Below, one piece after another: positions 26,574-35,206 of a stretch of 60,593 nt of DNA; the stretch's first letter is position 1; every line of letters begins with the position of its first letter. The notes beneath the pieces are model-generated. The model had not been told where the DNA came from and made no database searches. It saw only the letters and a program-made list of their open reading frames with translations. The stretch comes from Lachnospiraceae bacterium (GTDB lineage: Bacteria > Bacillota > Clostridia > Lachnospirales > Lachnospiraceae): positions 1 through 60,593 of the forward strand of contig JAIKZQ010000053.1 in NCBI GenBank assembly GCA_024682075.1. The letters run 5' to 3'. Position numbers and translations under genes: made by a program.

Positions 26574-28135
26574 GCCTTATGACCTCCCACCTGATTGTTC
26601 CTTTCGGCGGTCATCGCGCCTTCCTCGAGATTCATGCCTTTTAGTATAGCATTTTTTCCGTATTTTTGCTGAATATCCAGTACCGCTTCCTGAAGTGCAC
26701 GGTCTTTCTTCTCATTTTTTTCTTTTTCCCTGCGCTCTTTATCCAGTGCCTCATAATCGGTAAAGAGGTCCAGCTGGACATACTCGGTATCCTTTTTGTC
26801 GATGGCGGCTCCTTCTTCCTCGGGAAGTGTGTGATTGGCCACTATGTTGACACGCCTTATAAGGAGCTTCATGTCCATGATCTGCTCGTAAAGCTCTGCC
26901 GCAGCTTTTACCAGCACCCTGGTTGAGGAAGTATAATGCCCCAGATTCATGCTTCCGCCTGCGGGAGCCGGAACAAGCCTGCCGTAATAATCCCTCACGA
27001 TCTCCCCGTCATATTCCCTCATCCTCTCTTTATCCGCGAAGTTATCTATGTCATAACCCACATAAAGGACTATCTGGTCCGTGACGAGCCTTTTTTTCAC
27101 AAGATCGAGTGACAGCTGTTCTGCCATCTCCTTTATAATGAGTAGCCCCTTCTCGGCGGTATAGGGGCACTTAAGGACCTGCCCGCTTGAGATCGAGGTT
27201 GCCTTCGGAACATAAGACTTTATGTCCGATATCTCGCAGGGTTCATATCCCCATGCATGATCTATCAAAAGCTCCGCATTTATCCCGAAAAGCTTGTACA
27301 GAAGATCTTCGTTATAATGCGCGGTCTTAGGTCCCACCGAGCATCTTGCGACATCACCGAGAGTATACATTCCGTTTTTCTCAAGTTTCTTTGCCGTGCC
27401 GCGGCCGATCCTCCAGAAGTCCGTGAGGGGCTTATGGTCCCACAAAAGCTCCCTGAATCTCCTCTCGTCGAGCTCCGCAACTCTCACGCCGTCCTTGTCG
27501 GCCTTCATGTGCTTGGCAACTATGTCCATCGCGATCTTGCACAAAAACATGTTCGTCCCTATTCCGGCCGTTGCGGTGATCCCCGTCTCCGCGAGCACTT
27601 CCCTCACCATCTTCATGGCAAGGTCATGTGCGGACATTTTATATGTATTAAGATAATGGGTCACGTCCATGAAAACTTCGTCTATCGAATAGACGTGCAT
27701 GTCCTCCTGTGCTACATATCTCAGGTAGATGCTGACGATGCGCGAACTGTATTCCATGTAATAACGCATTCTCGGAGGGGCAACCTCATATCCGAGCTCA
27801 AGATCAGGATTCGCTTTTACATCCGGGTCAAAAGAAGAACTTCCCGTAAAATCCTTCCCGCCTAACGCACGCTTCCTCATGGAATTGATCTCCCGGACTC
27901 TCTGAACGACTTCAAAGAGTCTGGCGCGTCCCGATATTCCGTATGATTTAAGAGAAGGGGAAACCGCAAGACAGATCGTCTTCTCGGTCCTGGTAGGATC
28001 TGCCACGACAAGATTGGTCTTGAGCGGATCGAGGCCTCTTTCGACGCATTCGACCGAAGCATAGAATGATTTCAGATCAATGGCAATGAAGGTCCTCCTG
28101 TCAGGGCCTTCATCGGAGCAGATGGGGTTTTGCAT
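26570..28135 (-). CDS. Y-family DNA polymerase (UmuC/UvrX-like)
   Basis: I prefer the ATG at 28135, which follows GGCGGAAG at good spacing; an in-frame ATG at 28150 has no Shine-Dalgarno. The product is 521 residues. Palm motifs are present: FIAIDLKSFYASVEC (metal site), VYSIDEVFMDVT (second acidic pair) and AGIGTNMFLCKIAMDI. A helix-hairpin-helix region (RIGRGTAKKLEKNGMYTLGD) and little-finger region follow. YVQLDLFTDYEAL near residue 454 contains a QLDLF sliding-clamp-binding motif. The C-terminus is a Lys/Glu-rich helix. It should carry out translesion synthesis at the replication fork. No LexA box is visible upstream. Confidence 0.92.
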   Translation of the reverse strand: MQNPICSDEGPDRRTFIAIDLKSFYASVECVERGLDPLKTNLVVADPTRTEKTICLAVSPSLKSYGISGRARLFEVVQRVREINSMRKRALGGKDFTGSSSFDPDVKANPDLELGYEVAPPRMRYYMEYSSRIVSIYLRYVAQEDMHVYSIDEVFMDVTHYLNTYKMSAHDLAMKMVREVLAETGITATAGIGTNMFLCKIAMDIVAKHMKADKDGVRVAELDERRFRELLWDHKPLTDFWRIGRGTAKKLEKNGMYTLGDVARCSVGPKTAHYNEDLLYKLFGINAELLIDHAWGYEPCEISDIKSYVPKATSISSGQVLKCPYTAEKGLLIIKEMAEQLSLDLVKKRLVTDQIVLYVGYDIDNFADKERMREYDGEIVRDYYGRLVPAPAGGSMNLGHYTSSTRVLVKAAAELYEQIMDMKLLIRRVNIVANHTLPEEEGAAIDKKDTEYVQLDLFTDYEALDKERREKEKNEKKDRALQEAVLDIQQKYGKNAILKGMNLEEGAMTAERNNQVGGHKA

Positions 28136-28167
28136 GTTTTCTTCCGCCATGCATACAATTCTAACAC

Positions 28168-28197
28168 AAAAGGTTCGGGGGCTGACCCGAACCTTTT
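28168..28197 (-). terminator. Strong terminator just upstream of the polymerase gene
   Basis: AAAAGGTTCGGG (28168-28179) and CCCGAACCTTTT (28186-28197) form a perfect 12-bp stem with a 6-base loop, T-rich on leaving in the minus direction. It ends about 30 bases before the polymerase start, closing whatever is transcribed through 28226-28445. TGTTAGAAT just after it is a possible extended -10 for the polymerase. Confidence 0.8.
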
Positions 28198-28225
28198 CTT
28201 AAGATTTCCTGTTTCCCTGGATGTT

Positions 28226-28445
28226 CCGCGGAGGCTTGCTGTTATCAAATCTGCGCTGCCCGCCTGAGCCGGTGCGGAAGATGCTCACATGAAACCGGTT
28301 CCCGAAGGCACATGTCCGAGCAGTTCGCGCCATATTAGCGCGAACGTCACGAGCCCACTGAGGGCGGTTTCGAATATGTGAGCTGATGAAGCACCGAAAA
28401 AGCGAAGGCATTGGCAAGCAGATTGATGGCAGCAAGCCTTCGCGG
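28226..28445 (-). ncRNA. Structured non-coding element, candidate small RNA or palindromic repeat
   Basis: The 220 bases starting just past the dehydrogenase stop fold end to end. The outer arms 28226-28253 and 28418-28445 pair as CCGCG, AGGCTTGCTG and AATCTGC blocks separated by small internal loops. Further in, GCTCACAT/ATGTGAGC and GAAACCG/CGGTTTC pair, and GTTCGCGC/GCGCGAAC (28323-28345) makes an inner hairpin. A terminator follows at 28168-28197 on the minus strand. The long rod with loops resembles 6S RNA in outline, but I see no sequence signature. No open frame fits. Strand is chosen from the downstream terminator. Confidence 0.6.
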
Positions 28446-28450
28446 AAGTG

Positions 28451-29434
28451 TCAGTGTATTTCGAAGGGATTGTTCTCTCCGCGGTCCATCTGCACGATTC
28501 CCTCAACGCAGTGTTCCACCATCTCACGCACAGCGACATCGGTATAGAAAGCCATATGAGAGGTAAGCAGCACATTCGGGAAGGAATTGAGGACTGCCAT
28601 GTCCGTGTTGTCCAGGATATCTCCCTTTCTGTCGAGATAGTAAAGTCCTGCCTCATTCTCGATCGTGTCGAGTCCGGCAAATCCGATCTTTCCGGATCTG
28701 ATGCCTGCGATCATGGCCTGCGTGTCGATGAGCATTCCCCTTGCACAGTTGATGATCATCACGCCGTCCTTCATCATTCCGATCTGCTTTTCACCGATCA
28801 TGTGATAGTTCTCTTCAAGCCCGGGGACATGGAGCGATATTATGTCGCAGGTCTTATAGATGGTATCAAGATCGGCATACTCGGCATATTTTGCGGCAGC
28901 TTCATTCTGTTTTATGTCATAACAGAGCATCCTGCATCCGAAGCCTGACAGGTGCTCAATAACCTTGGTCCCTATCCTTCCGGTACCGATGATTCCGACG
29001 GTGCAGTCCTGGATATGTCTTCCGAGCTTTCCCTTGAGTGAATAATCCTGAATCGCGCCTCTTTCGATGATGGTGCAGATCCTGCGAAGGCCCATGAGCA
29101 TCATCATTATGGAATAATCGGCAACGCCCGTGGGATCATAGGAAATCGAGGCAGTGCGTATGCCAATGCTGTGCGCATATGCATTGTCGATATGATCATA
29201 TCCTATGGTACGTGTCGATATGAATCTGATGCCATACGATGCGAACTTGTCCAAAAGCGCCGGATCCATGGTGTTGGTCAGAATGCTGATCGCATCATAA
29301 CCCTTTGCAAGATGAGCATTTTCGGAAGAAGGATATTCGGCGGTAAATCCGTACTCTATCCCCATTCTTTTACATACTTCCTCAAAATACCCCTGTTCAT
29401 CATAAGGTCTTAATGAAAAAGCAAAAATCTTCAT
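28451..29434 (-). CDS. D-isomer-specific 2-hydroxyacid dehydrogenase (D-lactate dehydrogenase-like)
   Basis: The product is 327 residues. The NAD-binding loop VGIIGTGRIGTKV is near residue 147. The catalytic set is visible: Arg in INCARGMLID, Glu in DTIENEAG and His in LTSHMAFYTD. Overall it is closest to D-lactate dehydrogenases such as LdhA/VanH, which reduce pyruvate or related 2-keto acids with NADH. Arylpyruvate reductases share these features, so the substrate is open. The stop is 6 bases from the structured element. The amylase gene ends 47 bases upstream on the same strand. Confidence 0.9.
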   Translation of the reverse strand: MKIFAFSLRPYDEQGYFEEVCKRMGIEYGFTAEYPSSENAHLAKGYDAISILTNTMDPALLDKFASYGIRFISTRTIGYDHIDNAYAHSIGIRTASISYDPTGVADYSIMMMLMGLRRICTIIERGAIQDYSLKGKLGRHIQDCTVGIIGTGRIGTKVIEHLSGFGCRMLCYDIKQNEAAAKYAEYADLDTIYKTCDIISLHVPGLEENYHMIGEKQIGMMKDGVMIINCARGMLIDTQAMIAGIRSGKIGFAGLDTIENEAGLYYLDRKGDILDNTDMAVLNSFPNVLLTSHMAFYTDVAVREMVEHCVEGIVQMDRGENNPFEIH

Positions 29435-29481
29435 ATCCTTAATTTCTCCGTTTCCGGGCAGGTGCCACGTGGCATATCATA

Positions 29482-31092
29482 TCACTCGCAGGTAAAAATA
29501 GCCACATCATATGCGGGGAGCGTAAGTGTCCCGGACCTGAAGCTGACTTTATCGGACGATACGTTCAAAGATCCCGACAGGACGTTAAAAGAAGATGCCT
29601 CATCGGGGATATCGATCTTCACGCTTTCGGAAGAAGCATTGATGGCGATCATGACGGGGGCATATCCTTCCGCCTCCTTGATGTAGATTATGCTTCCCGG
29701 ACCGGAATAAACGATCGAAGTGATGTCTCCTCTCGATATTGAGGGGAAGATCCTTCTGAGCCTTACGGCCTGTCTGTAATAGTTATATATGGAGTACGGA
29801 TCCTTCAGCTGTTCTTCATATGATCCGTATTTCATTGAAAAAGAATCCATCCCGGCAGGTCCCGAGCACATCCCCGCAGCTCCCGCATCCGAAGACCACT
29901 GCATCGGGGCACGCTTATTCTCATCCTTGCCTGAGCCCTTCATGCCGAGTTCTTCGCCATAGTACACAAAGGCGGTTCCGCTCATCAAAAGATTAAGTGC
30001 TCCTGCGAGCTTGACCTTGGCATCCGCATCATCTCCGGCATAATATCCGGCACTTCTTCCCATGTCATGATTGGTATAAAACGGCGCATTGATATAATCC
30101 GGATTAAATGATGCATACAGCTCCTGTTCCGAGATCTGGGCCGTCACATATCTTTCAAGGGACGACGATCCTCTGACGGTGCCTGCGATTATACCGTCCG
30201 AATCGGCAAAATCAAAATCAAACATGCTGTCTGTACCGCTGGCATAATATCTGGAATAATCGGCCTGTGAAGCCCATCCCTCGCATACAACGTAAGCGCC
30301 CGGGGCTATCTCCTTCACATCACTTACGAATCTTCCGAGAGCTTCGATGCTCTGATTTTTGTCATTCGTATAGTATGATGTCACGGCATCCATTCTGAAA
30401 CCGTCACAGCCTTCATTCAGCCAGAACTGTGCGATCTCTTTGAATTCCCTGCGCACCTCCGGAGAGTCCAGGTTAAGATCGGGCATCTCACTCCAGAACC
30501 TTGCCTCGTAGAACCAGTCAGTTCCGAGAACTCTGCTGTAACCTCCGGATTGCTTATCCGTGAAATTGTAATACTCCAGATACCTGCATTCGGAAGGGTC
30601 AGGTTCCTCGCCGGGAGCAAGGGATCTTAAATAGTCGCAGGCTTCCTTAAACCACGGATGCTGCGAAGAGGAATGATTCATGACCATGTCGTTATATACA
30701 TGAATGTTCCTTGCGTGGCACTCCGCTATCAGAGCCTCATAATCGGAAAGACTGCCGTACTCGGGATCTATGTCCGTATAATCGGTGACATCATATTTAT
30801 GATATGTGGGCGAGGGGCAGATGGGGCTCAGCCATATCGCATCAAAACCCATGTCCTCGATATAATCAAGCTTGCTGATGACGCCCTGAAGATCGCCTAT
30901 GCCGTCACCGTCCGAATCACAGAACGAATAGACGAAGATCTCATAGGCGGTCCTGTAATTATCATCCGATGAATACAGCTCTCTTTCATCAAGCAGTGAT
31001 GTCATCTGTGACGAGCACGCGCAAAGGACGGCAGTCATCAAGGCTGCCGTCAGAACTTTTAATATATTGTTTTTAAATAATCCGTTCATCAT
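29482..31092 (-). CDS. Alpha-amylase family (GH13) lipoprotein
   Basis: The product is 536 residues with a lipoprotein signal (LTAALMTAVLCACSS, lipobox Cys about 26), so it should be anchored outside the membrane. GH13 motifs: DMVMNH (region I), GFRMDAVT with the nucleophile Asp (about 232), VVCEGWA with the acid/base Glu (about 270) and FYTNHDMGR (about 341). An early DSDGDGIGDLQG resembles the calcium-binding loop of oligo-1,6-glucosidase-type enzymes. It should cut alpha-glucans or malto-oligosaccharides at the surface. Its ATG overlaps the alpha-galactosidase stop (ATGA), so they are coupled. Confidence 0.94.
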   Translation of the reverse strand: MMNGLFKNNILKVLTAALMTAVLCACSSQMTSLLDERELYSSDDNYRTAYEIFVYSFCDSDGDGIGDLQGVISKLDYIEDMGFDAIWLSPICPSPTYHKYDVTDYTDIDPEYGSLSDYEALIAECHARNIHVYNDMVMNHSSSQHPWFKEACDYLRSLAPGEEPDPSECRYLEYYNFTDKQSGGYSRVLGTDWFYEARFWSEMPDLNLDSPEVRREFKEIAQFWLNEGCDGFRMDAVTSYYTNDKNQSIEALGRFVSDVKEIAPGAYVVCEGWASQADYSRYYASGTDSMFDFDFADSDGIIAGTVRGSSSLERYVTAQISEQELYASFNPDYINAPFYTNHDMGRSAGYYAGDDADAKVKLAGALNLLMSGTAFVYYGEELGMKGSGKDENKRAPMQWSSDAGAAGMCSGPAGMDSFSMKYGSYEEQLKDPYSIYNYYRQAVRLRRIFPSISRGDITSIVYSGPGSIIYIKEAEGYAPVMIAINASSESVKIDIPDEASSFNVLSGSLNVSSDKVSFRSGTLTLPAYDVAIFTCE

Positions 31093-33485
31093 TCTTTTTC
31101 CATAAAATAGATCCTCGACGCAAAATCGGGGAAGTGGCGCACTTCGGAATTAAATCCCGTGCCTCCGAATGCCTGTTTTAAATGGACTCCCGAATACATC
31201 AGAGCATCACCCGATGCCTTCAGATCTTCACACTCCGTATCCATTTTAACAAATTTTGCGATGACGTCCACCAAAACTCCGTCCTGTTTCAGATGAATGG
31301 GAGACACGGTATTGACCAGGTCTCCGAACTCCCTTACGTCTATCTTGAGCATGCGGTTATAGAAATGATATATGTCTTCGCCCGAAAGTCCTCTTGCAAA
31401 GAATGTATGGAACTGTGAGTTGGGGACCACGAGTTTTTGCATGAGGAATCCGACAGCCTTTTCCCTGTCCTCCGAAACAACGGTCCACTCGGTCAGATTG
31501 CCGGACGACGAAACATCTTCGGACACTCCGTTTACCGGCAGGTATCCTCCGCTTCTTCCGCGGTAGAAACGTCCGAACTGCAGAACCTTTCTCCACTTCT
31601 TATACAGTTCCACCTGTGCCTTTATAGCAGCAAGATCTTCTTTGTTCATGTCGCAGAGGTTGCATTCATATCCGAAGACTCCGAATGCCGCAACATTAAA
31701 TCTGGTCTCAAGAGAAGTCTCGCGAAGTGTCTGATGATTAGGACTTGCAGAAACATGTGCCGAGAGTGTCGACATGGGATAACCGTAGCTGTAGCCTGTC
31801 TGAATAGCGGTGCGGCACACGGGATCCGTATCATCGCTTGCCCAGATCTGGGGGAAATAGCTCAGGATCCCGAGATCGAACCTGTTTCCTCCGGATGCGC
31901 ATCCTTCAAAAAGAATGTGGGGAAAAGCCTCCGTCAGTCTCTTCATGACAGAGTAAAGTCCGCAAATATATCTGTGGAAGACCTCCCCCTGTCTGTCGGA
32001 AGGCAGATTCACCGAATACACGTCAGTGAACGTCCTGTTCATGTCCCACTTTACATACGAAATGTCAGCGGATGAAAATACCTCACTCATCTGCCGGACG
32101 ATATAATCACACACCTCAGGATTGGTCAGATCGAGTATCCTCTGAGTCCTGCCCTCGGAGTGATCCCTTCCGGGGATCTGAATAACCCATTCCGGATGTT
32201 CCTCATACAGTCCCGACTTTACGCATACCATCTCAGGTTCAACCCAGATGCCGAAGTCCATGCCAAGTCCCGTGATCCTGTCGGCAAGACTCTTTAATCC
32301 TCCGGGAAGTTTTTTCTTATTCACATACCAGTCGCCGAGACTGCTGTGATCGTCATTCCTTTCACCGAACCATCCGTCATCCATCACGAACAATTCGATC
32401 CCTGCGTCCCTGCCGGCCTTTGCAAGCTTCACGAGCTTCGATTCATTTATGTCAAAATATGCTGCTTCCCAGCTGTTGAGAAGCACAGGTCTTTCCTTTT
32501 TCTTCCACTCACCTCTTACGACATGTTCCCTGACAAAAGCATGCATGTTGCCGCTGAGGCCGTTAAAACCCTGCGAGGAGTAACTCATGACACTTTCAGG
32601 CGCCTCGAATTTTTCACTGGGAGCAAGCCTGAATTCAAAGCCATCGGGATTGATGCCCGACAAAAATCTGGTCTTGCCAAATGGACTGACCTCAGCAGAT
32701 TCACAGTGGTTGCCGCTATAGATCAGGTTAAAGCCGTAGCTTTCACCGTGGTCTTCCGAAGTATCCGAAGGATGCAGCATCACGAACGGATTGGCCCTGT
32801 GTGAAGACTCTCCGCTTCTTGAAGACGATACATACTTTCCTCTCGTGAGCATGACCGAAGACTTCTGCATCTCCCTTGCCCAGGCTCCGCCAAAAGAAGT
32901 AAATACAAAACCGGGACTGTCGAGATCGATCTGATTGCTCATGAGCTTATTCAGGCGGATCGGAGAATCGGAATCATTTACAAGCACCGGCATCCTGCAG
33001 ATGCAGTCACAGTCTTCGTAGACATAATAATGCAGGTAAAGCGTGATGCCTTTTACTTTCTCCTTCATCGTGATGCACAGATGCTCACACTTTCCGCTCT
33101 CGTCATACGATACTGGAAGCGTGTCGGAAGAAGGTTCTCTGTCATCAATCTCATATGCATCATAGATGAAATCAAGAGTGGAGGAGCCATCCTCGAATGT
33201 TATGTCGATGAAAGGGTCTCTCAGATCCCCCTTTCCGTAGGAGCTCATCTCAAGCCTCATGTCTTCGAGCGAATAGAGCATATGATCATTGTCATATACA
33301 CATGTGTTGCCGGGTGCGAAGGCATGCTTTTCAATGAGGGCATCAAGCGCACCCTCTCCGTCAGCTATCCGGATATGTCTTCCATAGTACAGATGCTCGC
33401 ACTGCCCTGTAGGAAGCACACGGAATGCATATGTTGTTCCCGGAGTATCAAGTACCCAGGCATCATCATAAATGTGACGTATCAT
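31089..33485 (-). CDS. Alpha-galactosidase (GH36)
   Basis: The product is 798 residues with no signal peptide, so it is cytoplasmic. The GH36 core shows ELFVMDDGWFGERNDD, FGIWVEPEMV, SYVKWDMNR with the nucleophile Asp (about 480), FEGCASGGNRFD and WASDDTDPV with the acid/base Asp (about 550). The N-terminal beta-sandwich spans about 1-300. It hydrolyses raffinose-family alpha-1,6-galactosides; the product could enter through galK-type steps and GalE (10375-11394). It lies between the GT-B-like gene (22 bases upstream) and the coupled amylase gene. Confidence 0.95.
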   Translation of the reverse strand: MIRHIYDDAWVLDTPGTTYAFRVLPTGQCEHLYYGRHIRIADGEGALDALIEKHAFAPGNTCVYDNDHMLYSLEDMRLEMSSYGKGDLRDPFIDITFEDGSSTLDFIYDAYEIDDREPSSDTLPVSYDESGKCEHLCITMKEKVKGITLYLHYYVYEDCDCICRMPVLVNDSDSPIRLNKLMSNQIDLDSPGFVFTSFGGAWAREMQKSSVMLTRGKYVSSSRSGESSHRANPFVMLHPSDTSEDHGESYGFNLIYSGNHCESAEVSPFGKTRFLSGINPDGFEFRLAPSEKFEAPESVMSYSSQGFNGLSGNMHAFVREHVVRGEWKKKERPVLLNSWEAAYFDINESKLVKLAKAGRDAGIELFVMDDGWFGERNDDHSSLGDWYVNKKKLPGGLKSLADRITGLGMDFGIWVEPEMVCVKSGLYEEHPEWVIQIPGRDHSEGRTQRILDLTNPEVCDYIVRQMSEVFSSADISYVKWDMNRTFTDVYSVNLPSDRQGEVFHRYICGLYSVMKRLTEAFPHILFEGCASGGNRFDLGILSYFPQIWASDDTDPVCRTAIQTGYSYGYPMSTLSAHVSASPNHQTLRETSLETRFNVAAFGVFGYECNLCDMNKEDLAAIKAQVELYKKWRKVLQFGRFYRGRSGGYLPVNGVSEDVSSSGNLTEWTVVSEDREKAVGFLMQKLVVPNSQFHTFFARGLSGEDIYHFYNRMLKIDVREFGDLVNTVSPIHLKQDGVLVDVIAKFVKMDTECEDLKASGDALMYSGVHLKQAFGGTGFNSEVRHFPDFASRIYFMEKE

Positions 33486-33507
33486 AAAAGCCTCCTTCCG
33501 AAAGGAT

Positions 33508-35007
33508 TCATTTACCTTTCAGTCCCATTGCTATCTCCACGACCTTGTACGCTCCGTCATATATTCCGGACTTTTTGTTCATGATAATGTTATCACACAT
33601 ATCATCAAGCAGATTCGTGTTCATGAACATGTCGATCATCTGAAGAGTATGCGGGATATCCCTGCATTCAAGGGTACCGTCACCAATCTCCGCAGAATGG
33701 ATCGCACCCCACATCTCATGTTTTCCGACACGCCTTATGAACAGCTTGGGAACAGGATAGAATGCAAGCTCTGAGGGTTTGGTGACAAGCACGTCACTTC
33801 CTCTCATGAGAAGGTTCGTGCAGTATACAGCCTCAAATATGTTCTTGTGCCAGAAGCCGTGAATGCCCGTTATCTCCGTATCCGGATCAAGTGCCGATGC
33901 AGCGAATTTCCCGGTATCCTTCCAGTCGTTCATATGCTCGGAAGACAGCTCCGCCATCTCAGGGATCTCTTTCTTAAGTTCGTCCCATACATTCCTGTAG
34001 TCACCTACATTTACAAAAAGAGCTGCTTTTCCGCTTTTGATCTGAGGGATCAGATAAGTGATGATCGACGCAAAGATCTCTTTCTGCGCACCTGCGCCTC
34101 CTATAGTGAGCAGGAATCTCATCGGCTTTCCGGTCTCCTTGCGTATCTTTCTTGCCTCGCAATCGGACTCGATTCCCGTGACAAGCTCATGATCAATGTA
34201 ATGACCGGTGTATGCAAGAGAGCCTTCAGGCATCGGATTACAGACCTTATCCTTGTTCATTCCGTTCAGGATGCTGTATCCCATATATGCGTTATGGCAC
34301 TGGATGGTATGTACTGCGCCTTCCGCAAAATGAAGCGCCATGGGCCAGTTATCGGGAATGGCATTAACAACGTGCTTCATTCCGGCGTGAAGTGCAGCCT
34401 GGGCGGGCCAGACATGGGTTCCGACAACGGGTATGTCCTTCGGAACGTTCCTGTAAACCGGAGCCATGAGTTCCGCATTCTTCTGATCCGAGGAATTGTA
34501 TGTGATGGCTCTGAAGCCTTCATAGTTCATCGGTTCCCAAACAAGCTTGTTGAAGATGGGATTCCCGGAAAGTCTCGAACCGAGTGAATAGAGATCGTTC
34601 TGGGCGCCGATGACTTTGGTGCAGGTGGTCTCTCCGTACGAATTGAGATCCATCCAATAGGGAGTATATCCCATGGAATGAGCCGCTGAAGCGATCGCCA
34701 TCGATATCCTGTAGTGCCCGAATCCCATTCTTATGTTGCCGACGATAAGGCCTTTTTCCTCATCCCACTCAAGTGCAGGGAGGTTGTCCTCGAGGGCGTA
34801 ATGCGCATTCTTCGAAAGGTCGCCGACAAGGACATTGTTCACTCCGAGGCTGTCACCGATGTATTTGTTCTTCTCAATCTTCACGGGGTAATCGGCATTT
34901 GAGTCGTCGCCGAATTTCTTCGCATATTTGGCCTTGGACTTAACGGCCTTTTTATAGTTGCGGGATGAGATCTCGTTCCCGAAGATGTTTTTGGATCTGT
35001 CTGTCAT
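33508..35007 (-). CDS. GT-B-fold-like protein, GT28/MGDG-synthase-like N-terminus
   Basis: The product is 499 residues with no signal or membrane helix. IVGNIRMGFGHYRISMAIAS (about 88-107) resembles the N-terminal glycine loop of MurG/MGDG-synthase glycosyltransferases, and FLLTIGGAGAQKEIFAS (about 294-310) resembles the start of the second Rossmann domain. MRGSDVLVTKPSELAFYP (about 423-440) sits where GT28 enzymes have their donor-binding PGG/E loop. A diglyceride or other lipid acceptor would fit the family; the actual reaction is unknown. It lies within the galactoside locus, 22 bases before the GH36 gene. Confidence 0.65.
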   Translation of the reverse strand: MTDRSKNIFGNEISSRNYKKAVKSKAKYAKKFGDDSNADYPVKIEKNKYIGDSLGVNNVLVGDLSKNAHYALEDNLPALEWDEEKGLIVGNIRMGFGHYRISMAIASAAHSMGYTPYWMDLNSYGETTCTKVIGAQNDLYSLGSRLSGNPIFNKLVWEPMNYEGFRAITYNSSDQKNAELMAPVYRNVPKDIPVVGTHVWPAQAALHAGMKHVVNAIPDNWPMALHFAEGAVHTIQCHNAYMGYSILNGMNKDKVCNPMPEGSLAYTGHYIDHELVTGIESDCEARKIRKETGKPMRFLLTIGGAGAQKEIFASIITYLIPQIKSGKAALFVNVGDYRNVWDELKKEIPEMAELSSEHMNDWKDTGKFAASALDPDTEITGIHGFWHKNIFEAVYCTNLLMRGSDVLVTKPSELAFYPVPKLFIRRVGKHEMWGAIHSAEIGDGTLECRDIPHTLQMIDMFMNTNLLDDMCDNIIMNKKSGIYDGAYKVVEIAMGLKGK

Positions 35008-35063
35008 GTTCGTCTCCTGTATTTATTCAGTGCGGTCTTACATAATCCTACGTTCCGTGCACA

Positions 35064-35134
35064 TCGAGCTTTTATCGCACACGCGCCTTTCGGCTCCTGC
35101 TACATCGTGTAGCAGGAGCCGCAAGGCGTGTGCG
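35064..35134. repeat. Long hairpin element, related to the palindrome at 3592-3743
   Basis: Within 35076-35134 the arms CGCACACGC..CTT and CGGCTCCTGCTACA pair with TGTAGCAGGAGCCG and AAGGCGTGTGCG around a TCG loop, about 26 bp in all with small bulges. The left flank (CATCGAGCTTTTATCGCACACGCGCC, split here as two blocks CATCGAGCTTTTATC and GCACACGCGCC) mirrors CATCGGGTTTTTATC and ACAGACCCGCC at 3603-3627, and both then read TTTCGGCT. It lies 73 bases 3' of the GPH transporter stop. No T-run follows, so it is not a plain intrinsic terminator. Confidence 0.75.
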
Positions 35135-35206
35135 CGTTAAATGAACAATGACCGCACCTGATCCTATAGTAAAAGCAAAACCCTTGAACGCTCGGCACGT
35201 AAAAAT

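Noticed and set aside
28151..28225. SOS (LexA) box before the Y-family polymerase
   Set aside because: No GAAC-N4-GTTC-type dyad is present; the only inverted repeat is the terminator stem.
28226..28445. tmRNA, SRP RNA or RNase P RNA
   Set aside because: No tRNA-like end, no SRP tetraloop motif and no RNase P core words are present. Only the overall rod shape suggests a 6S-like RNA.
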